Part shown: positions 9,390 to 16,422 of the stretch, one piece after another
Position numbering within the stretch: position 1 is the first letter of the stretch
Layout: every line of letters starts with the position of its first letter
From: an uncultured Muribaculaceae bacterium
Lineage (GTDB): Bacteria; Bacteroidota; Bacteroidia; Bacteroidales; Muribaculaceae
Assembly: GCA_910578805.1 (NCBI GenBank)
Contig: CAJTRS010000030.1
Location: forward strand, 1-25,069
Reading direction: 5' to 3'
Length of the DNA: 25,069 nt
Translations under genes and position numbers: made by a program
Notes under the pieces: model-generated
Database searches by the model: none
What the model was told of the DNA's origin: nothing
The model's input: the letters and a program-made list of their open reading frames with translations, nothing else

Positions 9390-9506
9390 AATAATGTACT
9401 ATGACGATGTATTCGGGTTAATACTTATTAACAATGTGACGAAAGCCGTTGAGCTCAGGTTTGCTTATCTTAACAAAAGAGTGTGGGGGAGAGTTCGTCG
9501 ATAGTG

Positions 9507-9544
9507 AAAAAAATATGGCTCCGGCCTTTGGGCGGAACCATATT
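9507..9544 (-). terminator. Intrinsic terminator after the GH16 gene
   Basis: Inverted arms AATATGG (9512-9518) and CCATATT (9538-9544) extend inward through TCCG/CGGA with one mismatch, leaving a G+C-rich loop. On the minus strand the hairpin is followed by a run of T (complement of the A run at 9507-9513). It lies 20 nt past the GH16 stop. Confidence 0.8.
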
Positions 9545-9564
9545 GGTCAGGGGTATATTTTAGT

Positions 9565-10395
9565 CTAATGCCAGAGGTAGTATTTTACCCAGTCTATCTC
9601 CATTTCAGCCGGAAGCTGTGATGCGCTTATCGCTCCCACCCATGAGCCGCCGAGCTGCATGTCGATGCGTAGGTCCCAATCGGTGTAGAACGGGTATTGG
9701 CCGCCTGCGCCGTTATTGTATCTGGGGTATTCGAATGTTATTTTGTTGTCTATTCTGAATACCACGCGATCCATGAACACATACACCTCGTAGTCGTGCC
9801 ATTCCGATGGGTCTATGAATATTGTTTTCGAGTATTGAGGGTTGTTTTTGTTGTTGTCGGTGTCGATGTACTTGGAGTGCATGGTCTGGTAAATGAATCC
9901 GTCGTGATTAAGGCGTTCCATTATGTCTATCTCTCCGCAGTCGGGCCAGCCGGTTTCGGGGGCAAACGGCATCATCCATATTGCAGGCCATGCTCCTTGT
10001 GCGGCTTTTGTGAGACGCGCGCGTATCACGATTCGTCCCGGCTTAAAGGCTTTTTTCCCTGAGGTCCATATGCCTCCGCAAAGATACGGGCGGCTGTCGG
10101 CGGTAGGGTTGTCGTTGATGATTCCTTTGAGTGTCAGTATGCTGTTGCTTATCTCGTAGCAACGGTCATCGGTGCTCTGATATACTTGCCAGTCGGGGCT
10201 GCCTGCCGGAATGCGGCTCCATACCGTCTCGTCAAGGGTTTCGCTGTCGAAATCATCGCTCCATTCGAGATTCCATTTGGGTTTTGCCTCCGGTTTCTCG
10301 GCGGGAGAGTTTGCGGGTTCGGGCTCGTCGTCGTTGCATGAAGGCATAGCCGCTAAGCACGATAGGAGCAGGGTCAGTTTCAGTAAATTTTTCAT
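9565..10395 (-). CDS. Glycoside hydrolase family 16 lipoprotein (laminarinase-like beta-glucanase)
   Basis: A 276-residue secreted endo-beta-glucanase candidate. A lipoprotein signal peptide ends at MPSC (C20), followed by an acidic, Pro-rich linker to about residue 40. The GH16 jelly-roll follows: LEWSDDFDSETLDETVW, the substrate-cleft segment GAWPAIWMMP (134-143) and the catalytic motif EIDIME at 155-160 (nucleophile E155, acid/base E160), in the beta-bulge form typical of beta-1,3-glucanases and relatives. The end VKYYLWH is the usual last strand of the domain. It is a single-gene unit with its own promoter and terminator; no SusC/SusD genes lie nearby, so it is not part of a visible polysaccharide locus. 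Exact substrate (laminarin, mixed-linkage glucan, agarose-type) is undecided. Confidence 0.93.
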   Translation of the reverse strand: MKNLLKLTLLLSCLAAMPSCNDDEPEPANSPAEKPEAKPKWNLEWSDDFDSETLDETVWSRIPAGSPDWQVYQSTDDRCYEISNSILTLKGIINDNPTADSRPYLCGGIWTSGKKAFKPGRIVIRARLTKAAQGAWPAIWMMPFAPETGWPDCGEIDIMERLNHDGFIYQTMHSKYIDTDNNKNNPQYSKTIFIDPSEWHDYEVYVFMDRVVFRIDNKITFEYPRYNNGAGGQYPFYTDWDLRIDMQLGGSWVGAISASQLPAEMEIDWVKYYLWH

Positions 10396-10419
10396 GGTGA
10401 TCGGTTTTTGATATTAATG

Positions 10420-10450
10420 CAAATATAGACAATATTCGGTAAAGTCCCAA
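10420..10450 (-). promoter_or_regulatory. Bacteroidetes-type promoter of the GH16 gene
   Basis: On the minus strand TTG (10448-10450) is followed after exactly 20 bp by TATATTTG (10420-10427), matching TTG-N20-TAnnTTTG. The inferred start near 10414 leaves a leader of about 20 nt. Confidence 0.7.
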
Positions 10451-10477
10451 TATCTGTGCCGTAGAGTGATGTGGAAT

Positions 10478-10515
10478 ATAAAAAAGATCGCTGAAATAAT
10501 TCATTTCAGCGATCT
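10478..10515 (-). terminator. Intrinsic terminator of the tRNA-Pro transcript
   Basis: A perfect 13-bp stem (10485-10497 with 10503-10515) and a 5-nt loop are followed on the minus strand by a T run. It begins 9 nt after the tRNA 3' end and separates the tRNA from the GH16 promoter. Confidence 0.9.
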
Positions 10516-10523
10516 GCCTTTTG

Positions 10524-10598
10524 TCGGGGTGAGAAGATTCGAACTTCCGACCACACGCCCCCCAGACGCGTACTCTAACCTGGCTGAGCTACACCCCG
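10524..10598 (-). tRNA. tRNA-Pro, anticodon GGG
   Basis: A 75-nt tRNA folds completely. The acceptor stem is CGGGGTG/CACCCCG (7 bp, with the C1-G72 pair typical of bacterial tRNA-Pro) and the D-arm is GCTC/GAGT. The anticodon stem CGCGT/GCGTG includes two wobble pairs and has loop CTGGGGG, giving anticodon GGG. The T-arm is GGAAG-TTCGAAT-CTTCT and the discriminator is A. CCA is not encoded. It has its own promoter and terminator. Confidence 0.95.
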
Positions 10599-10615
10599 AT
10601 TGGTTAAAAGCGCTG

Positions 10616-10646
10616 CAAAGGTATGGCGTTTTTTTTGTATCTGCAA
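10616..10646 (-). promoter_or_regulatory. Promoter of tRNA-Pro
   Basis: Minus-strand TTG (10644-10646), 20 bp, then TACCTTTG (10616-10623): a full match to the Bacteroidetes consensus. Transcription would start near 10610, about 12 nt before the mature tRNA. The rest of the 311-bp gap up to gyrB (10599-10909) contains only this and the gyrB promoter; no further gene is visible. Confidence 0.75.
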
Positions 10647-10789
10647 GAGTTTTGTCGTTGTTTTTGCATATTTTAACTCTTTTCCCAGTGTGACGAAATT
10701 GCGGGTCTGAATGTATGCGGTTGATTTGCAGCTTTATTGTGATGTTTGAGTGAAATAATTGCCGAGGTGCTGAGGTCGGGGGAAATAAA

Positions 10790-10821
10790 TTTGTCGTTAC
10801 GGGAAAAATTTTGTAATTTTG
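10790..10821 (+). promoter_or_regulatory. Promoter of gyrB
   Basis: TTTG (10790-10793), a 20-bp spacer and TAATTTTG (10814-10821) match both boxes of the Bacteroidetes promoter. Inferred start is near 10827, leaving a leader of about 80 nt before the gyrB ATG. Confidence 0.75.
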
Positions 10822-10909
10822 TTTGCTTTTTGGCGAAGAATCTAACTGTGGAACCAAGTCGCCGTAGAGCACTATATTGTAACTAACGAAGTAAATAGAA
10901 GTCAGTAAA

Positions 10910-12841
10910 ATGGCAGAAAAAGAAGAAGAATATAGCGCCAGTAATATACAGGTGCTTGAAGGGCTTGAGGCGGTGCGCAAGCGTCCGGCCATGTATATAG
11001 GCGATATATCGGTAAAAGGTCTGCACCATTTGGTATATGAGGTGGTGGATAACTCGATCGATGAGGCCTTGGCCGGATATGCCACACATATAGATGTCAC
11101 CATTAATGCCGATGATTCCATCACTGTGGTGGATAATGGCCGCGGTATTCCTGTGGATATGCACGAGAAGGAGCACAAGAGCGCGCTTGAAGTTGTGCTT
11201 ACGGTGCTTCATGCCGGCGGCAAGTTTGACAAGGGGTCTTACAAGGTGTCGGGTGGTCTGCATGGTGTGGGTGTGTCATGTGTCAATGCCCTTTCGACTT
11301 ATCTTCGTGCCGAGGTGCGCCGCGCCGGCAAGGTGTATGTGCAGGAGTATTCCTGCGGCAAACCCACCACTGAGCTTATAGTGGCCGGAGAGAGTGAACA
11401 TTCGGGAACTTCGATAACTTTCCTTCCCGATGCCAGCATATTTACCGTTACGGTATATGATTACAATACTTTGGCAAACCGTCTGCGTGATCTGGCATTC
11501 CTTAATGCCGGAATCACTCTCACGCTTAAGGATATGCGTGAGGTTAACGAGGCCGGTGAGCCGCGCAGCGAAACATTTTACAGCAAGGACGGTCTGAGGG
11601 AGTTTGTGCAATATATCGACTCCAACAAGGACCCTCTGATCGATGATGTGATACATCTCAACACCGAACGCCAGGGAATACCCGTGGAGGTGGCTCTGAC
11701 TTACAATACCACATATAATGAGAATGTGTATTCGTTTGTCAACAATATCAATACGATAGAGGGTGGTACTCATCTTACCGGATTCCGCCGCGGCCTTACC
11801 GCTACTCTGAAAAAGTATGCCGAGGACAACAAGATGCTTGAGAAGGTGAAGATCGATGTGGCTTCCGATGACTTCCGAGAAGGTCTTACGGCAGTGGTGT
11901 CGGTCAAGGTGATGGAGCCTCAGTTTGAGGGCCAGACAAAAACCAAACTCGGCAATAACGAGGTGATCGGTGCCGTACAGACCGCCGTGAGCGAGGCTCT
12001 GCGCAACTATCTCGAGGAGAATCCCCGCCAGGCCAAAGCAATAGTGGAGAAAGTGATTCTTGCAGCCCAGGCTCGTTATGCAGCCCGCAATGCCCGTGAG
12101 AAAGTGCTCCGCAAATCACCGCTGTCAGGCGGTGGGCTTCCCGGCAAACTGGCCGATTGCTCGTCGCGTCATGCCGAGGATTGCGAGTTGTTTCTTGTCG
12201 AGGGTGATTCGGCCGGCGGTACGGCAAAGCAGGGCCGTGACCGTCAGTTCCAGGCCATACTTCCCTTGCGCGGCAAGATTCTGAATGTAGAGAAGGCTAT
12301 GGATCACAAGATATTTGACAATCAGGAGATCACGGCGCTGTTCCGTGCCATGCGAGTGACCATAGGCACAGAGGAGGACGCCAAGGAGATAAATATCTCC
12401 AAACTGGCTTATCACAAGATCATAATAATGACCGATGCCGATGTCGATGGCAGTCACATAGCAACTCTGCTCATGACGTTCTTCTTCCGCAGAATGCGTC
12501 CAGTGATCGAAAACGGTTACCTGTATCTGGCCACTCCGCCGTTGTACAAGTGTACGCGCGGCAAGGTGGAGGAGTATTGTTGGACCGACCAGCAGGTGCA
12601 GCAGTTCATCATGAAATATGGCGATAAGACCAAGGTGCAGCGTTACAAGGGTCTTGGCGAGATGAGCGCACAGGAGCTCCGCGACACCACCATGTCGCCC
12701 GAGCATAGATTGCTCAAGCAGGTGCGTATAAGCGATGCCGCCGAAGCCGACCGCATATTCTCCATGCTTATGGGCGAGGACGTGGCTCCGCGCCGTGACT
12801 TTATTGAGTCGAATGCCAATTACGCCAATATCGATGCCTGA
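10910..12841 (+). CDS. gyrB: DNA gyrase subunit B
   Basis: A 643-residue ATPase subunit of gyrase, which introduces negative supercoils with GyrA. The GHKL ATPase domain has EVVDNSIDEA (44-53), DNGRGIPVD (75-83) and GGLHGVGVSCVNALS (115-129). The transducer domain follows. The TOPRIM domain begins at LFLVEGDSAGGTAKQ with catalytic E431, and continues to DADVDGSH with D509, D511 and D513. Length fits a GyrB without the long insertion found in E. coli. GyrB and ParE are related; the sequence KQGRDRQFQAILPLRGKILNVEKA and the single-copy-like setting favour GyrB. A separate promoter lies upstream and a hairpin follows the gene. Confidence 0.96.
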   Translation: MAEKEEEYSASNIQVLEGLEAVRKRPAMYIGDISVKGLHHLVYEVVDNSIDEALAGYATHIDVTINADDSITVVDNGRGIPVDMHEKEHKSALEVVLTVLHAGGKFDKGSYKVSGGLHGVGVSCVNALSTYLRAEVRRAGKVYVQEYSCGKPTTELIVAGESEHSGTSITFLPDASIFTVTVYDYNTLANRLRDLAFLNAGITLTLKDMREVNEAGEPRSETFYSKDGLREFVQYIDSNKDPLIDDVIHLNTERQGIPVEVALTYNTTYNENVYSFVNNINTIEGGTHLTGFRRGLTATLKKYAEDNKMLEKVKIDVASDDFREGLTAVVSVKVMEPQFEGQTKTKLGNNEVIGAVQTAVSEALRNYLEENPRQAKAIVEKVILAAQARYAARNAREKVLRKSPLSGGGLPGKLADCSSRHAEDCELFLVEGDSAGGTAKQGRDRQFQAILPLRGKILNVEKAMDHKIFDNQEITALFRAMRVTIGTEEDAKEINISKLAYHKIIIMTDADVDGSHIATLLMTFFFRRMRPVIENGYLYLATPPLYKCTRGKVEEYCWTDQQVQQFIMKYGDKTKVQRYKGLGEMSAQELRDTTMSPEHRLLKQVRISDAAEADRIFSMLMGEDVAPRRDFIESNANYANIDA

Positions 12842-12913
12842 TATATCGGTGTGATACCTCATTATGTCCGTTGCCGCTATATGTGCGGTGTGCGGATTGT
12901 AGAGGAAACAGAT

Positions 12914-12973
12914 AAAAGCGTGTTTCAGGAGTGAATATCCACGTAAGGATTTAACCCCGGGAACACGCTTTTT
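12914..12973 (+). terminator. Long-looped hairpin after gyrB: probable bidirectional terminator or structured RNA
   Basis: AAAAGCGTGTT (12914-12924) pairs with AACACGCTTTT (12962-12972); a T-G wobble and one C-G pair extend this to 13 bp. The loop of about 33 nt is unusually large for a terminator and holds a small inner hairpin ATCC-ACGTAA-GGAT (12937-12950) and a C-rich/G-rich segment. T runs follow on both strands. It sits 72 nt after the gyrB stop and about 90 nt before rnr. Confidence 0.65.
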
Positions 12974-13061
12974 GTACAATAAGCCTCAAGATCGAAAATA
13001 ATAAAGCGTTTTGGCGCGTTATATAATAACACAATAAATCCAAGTATATTTCTATAATAAT

Positions 13062-15326
13062 ATGGCTGCAAAGAAATCATCAAAGAGTTCCGCTGTGAAA
13101 GACTTGCATTCGGCGGTGCTGTCTTATATTAGTCAGCAGAAAAATGCCACATTCAATTATAAACAGGTGGCCTATGCCATAGGTGCCGACTCTTCTGCAT
13201 CACACCGTGCCATCGCCATGCTGCTGGCTGAACTCGCTTTTGACGGCGACCTCATAGAGGTGGCTCCCGGAAAATACAAGGCTCCGCAACGTAACAATGT
13301 GGCTACCGGTACATTCGTGCGCCGAAGCAACGGTAAAAACAGTGTGGTCACTGATGATGACGGCGAGTCCATATTTGTGGCCGAACGCAAATCCATGCAT
13401 GCTCTCAACGGCGATAAGGTGAGAGTGATAGTGTCGGCAGCCCGCCGCGGTGTAGAGCCCGAGGCCGAGGTGATTGAAATCATAGAGCAAAACGAACAGA
13501 CCTTTATCGGTACTCTGAAGGTGGACCGCCATTATGCCTATCTGCTTACCGACTCCAAGTTCCTGGCCACCGACATCTTTATCCCGCGCAACAAACTTAA
13601 GGGAGGCCGCACCGGACAGAAAGCCATTGTAAAGATTACTTCGTGGCCTGACGACGCAAAGAATCCGGTAGGCGAGGTGATAGATATTCTTGGAGAAACG
13701 GGCGACAATACCACGGAAATGCATGCTATTCTGGCTGAATTCGGATTGCCTTACCGATATCCCGAGAACGTTAATGCCGCAGCCGAGCTTATCGATGCCG
13801 GCATAACTCCGGAGGTGATAGCCATGCGCGAGGATATGCGCGAGGTGGTCACTTTCACGATAGACCCCAAGGACGCCAAGGATTTCGATGATGCCCTGTC
13901 GTTACGCATATTGCCGTCGGGCAATTATGAGGTGGGTGTACATATAGCTGATGTCACACATTATGTGCAGCCCGACTCGTTGCTTGACAAAGAGGCCCAG
14001 AAACGAGCCACATCGGTGTATTTGGTTGACCGGGTGGTGCCGATGCTTCCCGAACACTTGTCAAACGGTATATGCTCGTTGCGTCCTGATGAGGAGAAAC
14101 TGACATTCTCATGCGTGTTTGAGATGAACGATAAGGCTCAGGTGCTGAAATCGCGCATAGTGCGGACTGTCACAAAATCCAACCGCCGGTTCACCTATGA
14201 CGAGGCCCAGCAGGTGATTGAGACCGGTAATGGTGATTACGCCGAAGAGATACTCACACTCGACAGACTGGCCAAGATGTTGCGAGCCAACAGGTTTGCC
14301 AACGGATCGGTGGAGTTTGACCGCGCCGAGGTGCGTTTTGACATAGATGATACAGGTCACCCGATAGGCGTGTATTTCAAGGAGTCCAAGGACGCCAACA
14401 AGCTTATAGAGGAATTTATGCTTTTGGCCAACAGGACTGTAGCCACGGCCATAGGCAAGCCTGCAAACAATAAAAAGCCCAAGGCATTTGTATATCGTAT
14501 TCATGACATGCCCGATCCGGGCAAACTGGCCGATCTGTCGAAGATAGCCCGTACTTTCGGATTCAAGGTCAGGGACCACGGAACATCGCGCGATGTCAAC
14601 AGGTCGATCAACCGCATGCTTTCCGATGTGAAAGGCCGCGGAGAAGAAAATTTCCTTTCCACTCTTGCCATACGTTCCATGGCCAAGGCGATATACAGCA
14701 CCACCAATGTGGGCCATTACGGTCTGGCGTTTGATTACTACACGCATTTCACATCGCCCATACGCCGCTATCCGGATATGATGGTGCACCGGTTGCTCGA
14801 ACGTTATCTGTCGGGCGGAAGGAGCGTCAATCTGGGCAAACTTGAAGAGCAGTGCAAGCATTCGAGCGCCATGGAGCAGCTTGCCGCCAATGCCGAGCGC
14901 GCCTCCATCAAATACAAGCAGGTGGAATATATGGGCGACCATATGGGCGAGGTCTATGACGGTGTGATTTCCGGAGTGACCGAATGGGGTCTTTATGTGG
15001 AGCTTACTGACAGTCTTTGTGAAGGTCTTGTGCCTGTTCGTGATCTGGCTGATGATTATTATGATTTTGACGAGGCCAACTATTGTCTGGTGGGGCGCCG
15101 CCGCGGAGCGCGTTATCGTCTTGGCGATAAGGTGACGGTGAAAGTGGCGCGTGCGAGCCTTGAAAAGAAACAACTTGATTTTGTGCTGGTGGACCGCCAG
15201 GGCAATCCCGTCCAGCCCGACAATGCTCCACGTGAGGTGTCGGTGGCACAGGCTCTCGGAGGTAAGTCCGATAAAAAGCATGTGAACCGGTCCCGGAAAC
15301 AGAAAACACGTTCACGCCGTCATTGA
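13062..15326 (+). CDS. rnr: Ribonuclease R
   Basis: A 754-residue processive 3'-5' exoribonuclease of the RNase II/R family, which degrades structured RNA. A basic N-terminus is followed by a winged-helix-like segment (about 15-75), cold-shock domains, and the RNB catalytic core with DPKDAKDFDDALS at 268-280 (metal-binding D268, D274, D276, D277). Later core segments are EEFMLLANR, HYGLAFDYYTHFTSPIRRYPD and HRLLERYL. A C-terminal S1 domain (about 629-710) starts GEVYDGVISGVTEWGLYVEL, and a lysine/arginine-rich tail (KKHVNRSRKQKTRSRRH) typical of RNase R ends the protein. folB begins 7 nt downstream, so the two are probably co-transcribed. Confidence 0.96.
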   Translation: MAAKKSSKSSAVKDLHSAVLSYISQQKNATFNYKQVAYAIGADSSASHRAIAMLLAELAFDGDLIEVAPGKYKAPQRNNVATGTFVRRSNGKNSVVTDDDGESIFVAERKSMHALNGDKVRVIVSAARRGVEPEAEVIEIIEQNEQTFIGTLKVDRHYAYLLTDSKFLATDIFIPRNKLKGGRTGQKAIVKITSWPDDAKNPVGEVIDILGETGDNTTEMHAILAEFGLPYRYPENVNAAAELIDAGITPEVIAMREDMREVVTFTIDPKDAKDFDDALSLRILPSGNYEVGVHIADVTHYVQPDSLLDKEAQKRATSVYLVDRVVPMLPEHLSNGICSLRPDEEKLTFSCVFEMNDKAQVLKSRIVRTVTKSNRRFTYDEAQQVIETGNGDYAEEILTLDRLAKMLRANRFANGSVEFDRAEVRFDIDDTGHPIGVYFKESKDANKLIEEFMLLANRTVATAIGKPANNKKPKAFVYRIHDMPDPGKLADLSKIARTFGFKVRDHGTSRDVNRSINRMLSDVKGRGEENFLSTLAIRSMAKAIYSTTNVGHYGLAFDYYTHFTSPIRRYPDMMVHRLLERYLSGGRSVNLGKLEEQCKHSSAMEQLAANAERASIKYKQVEYMGDHMGEVYDGVISGVTEWGLYVELTDSLCEGLVPVRDLADDYYDFDEANYCLVGRRRGARYRLGDKVTVKVARASLEKKQLDFVLVDRQGNPVQPDNAPREVSVAQALGGKSDKKHVNRSRKQKTRSRRH

Positions 15327-15333
15327 TGCAGAT

Positions 15334-15696
15334 ATGGAACCGATGCTGAGGGTGGAGATCAATTCTATGCGAGTGAGGGGGCATCATGGTGTCTATCCTC
15401 AGGAGCGTGCTGTGGGCAATGAGTTTGAAGTGACTGCACATCTGGAATATTCCGCACATGATGCCATGACGGACGACGATATCGGTTCGGCATTGAACTA
15501 TGCCGAGGTGTGCGATGTGATAAAAGAGGTTATGTCGGAGCCTTCGGCTCTGCTCGAAAATGTGTGCGGACGTCTGCGTACGGCCGTGACGGAACGCTTC
15601 CCTTCAGTCAGGGGGGGAATGGTGCGTGTGGCGAAACTCACGCCTCCCATATCTGGACTTCAGGTACAGTCTGTGGCAGTAACACTGAGTTGGTGA
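15334..15696 (+). CDS. folB: Dihydroneopterin aldolase
   Basis: A 120-residue enzyme of folate synthesis that splits dihydroneopterin to 6-hydroxymethyl-dihydropterin and glycolaldehyde. Visible family features are the N-terminal strand with RGHHGVYPQER (16-25, including the conserved Glu, E24), the LNYAEV segment with Y56, LLENV (73-77) and the catalytic lysine K101 in VAKLTPPISG. Length is typical. It follows rnr by 7 nt. No other folate gene is in the window. Confidence 0.93.
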   Translation: MEPMLRVEINSMRVRGHHGVYPQERAVGNEFEVTAHLEYSAHDAMTDDDIGSALNYAEVCDVIKEVMSEPSALLENVCGRLRTAVTERFPSVRGGMVRVAKLTPPISGLQVQSVAVTLSW

Positions 15697-15703
15697 AAAT
15701 ACT

Positions 15704-15766
15704 ATGAACGGACTGAAAAGGCTTATCGGGTATTTATCGTTGACGAAGAGGAATATCCGGTTATGA
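15704..15766 (+). CDS. Possible 20-codon leader peptide before the HMA-AraC regulator
   Basis: An ATG at 15704 opens a 20-residue basic peptide (starting MNGLKRLIGYL) whose TGA overlaps the regulator's ATG as ATGA. The overlap is the usual sign of translational coupling, and the 66-nt gap is otherwise empty. Such a short frame can easily arise by chance; there is no conservation evidence. Confidence 0.25.
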   Translation: MNGLKRLIGYLSLTKRNIRL

Positions 15767-16317
15767 GGTTGAATATAAAAAATATGGTGTGCCGTCATTG
15801 TGTCGATACGGTGCGGCGGGTGCTTGAGCAGTTGCCGCATGTCGGTGTGTCGGCGGTGGAACTGGGATATGCCATTGTGTGTGACGAACTGTCGGACGAT
15901 GATCTGAAAACCGTAGCTATGGCTCTGGAAACGGAAGGTTTTGAACTTATAAGGAGCCGTGAGTCTGAGTTGGTGGAGGCTGTGAAGCATATGCTCATAG
16001 AGTTGTCACGAAAGGATTTTGATGGCAAGATAAATCTGTCGGATTATATCGGGTCGGCAATCACGGTTTCATATTCCACACTCAGCCGCATATTCTCGGA
16101 GATGGAGGGACGTACGATAGAGAATTATTTCGTGTCGCTGCGTATCGAACGCGTCAAGGAGCTGATAAAATACCGCCAGTTGACGCTTTCGGAGATTGCC
16201 TATCTTACCGGTTACTCATCGGTGGCGCATCTGTCACGGCAGTTTAAGCAGATGACTGGAATGACGCCTACCGAATTCCGCAATCTCGGTTCACGCCGGC
16301 CACTCACAGATGTATGA
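15763..16317 (+). CDS. AraC-type regulator with N-terminal heavy-metal-associated (HMA) domain
   Basis: A 184-residue one-component regulator. Residues 1-64 look like an HMA domain: beta strand MRLNIKNM, the metal-binding motif MVCRHC (C10, C13) and a following helix, a fold used by copper chaperones. Residues about 90-175 are the double helix-turn-helix of AraC/XylS proteins, with the second HTH and signature TLSEIAYLTGYSSVAHLSRQFKQMTGMTPTEFR at 141-172. The short linker lacks the usual AraC sugar-binding cupin, so the HMA domain is the likely sensor. The next gene is a metal-efflux permease with its own HMA domain, separated by a palindromic control region. A role in Cu(I) or Zn(II) response is inferred. 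Confidence 0.85.
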   Translation: MRLNIKNMVCRHCVDTVRRVLEQLPHVGVSAVELGYAIVCDELSDDDLKTVAMALETEGFELIRSRESELVEAVKHMLIELSRKDFDGKINLSDYIGSAITVSYSTLSRIFSEMEGRTIENYFVSLRIERVKELIKYRQLTLSEIAYLTGYSSVAHLSRQFKQMTGMTPTEFRNLGSRRPLTDV

Positions 16318-16333
16318 AGCCGTTGTGACCCGG

Positions 16334-16394
16334 AATAATGTAAACCTTTGACATTATTGTGTAATGCCACGCAGGGACTTGGCATGTAACTTTG
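16334..16394 (+). promoter_or_regulatory. Operator dyads and -7 element upstream of the metal-efflux permease
   Basis: AATAATGT (16334-16341) and ACATTATT (16351-16358) form a perfect 8-bp inverted repeat spaced by 9 bp. A second dyad, ATGCCA (16364-16369) and TGGCAT (16380-16385), abuts the -7 element TAACTTTG (16387-16394). No TTG lies 19-21 bp upstream of that element; the second dyad occupies the spot. This is the arrangement expected of an activator-dependent promoter, so the HMA-AraC protein is the obvious candidate binder. Inferred start is near 16399, about 24 nt before the permease ATG. Confidence 0.6.
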
Positions 16395-16422
16395 CAGTGT
16401 AAAATTAAATTATACACTGATT

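Noticed and set aside
10501..11178. 225-residue minus-strand frame
   Set aside because: It spans the tRNA-Pro gene, the gyrB promoter and the antisense of gyrB; it is a shadow.
12125..12979. 284-residue minus-strand frame within gyrB
   Set aside because: Antisense shadow of the gyrB reading frame, with His/Ile-rich composition typical of such shadows.
14109..15281. 390-residue minus-strand frame within rnr
   Set aside because: Entirely antisense to a well-supported RNase R gene.
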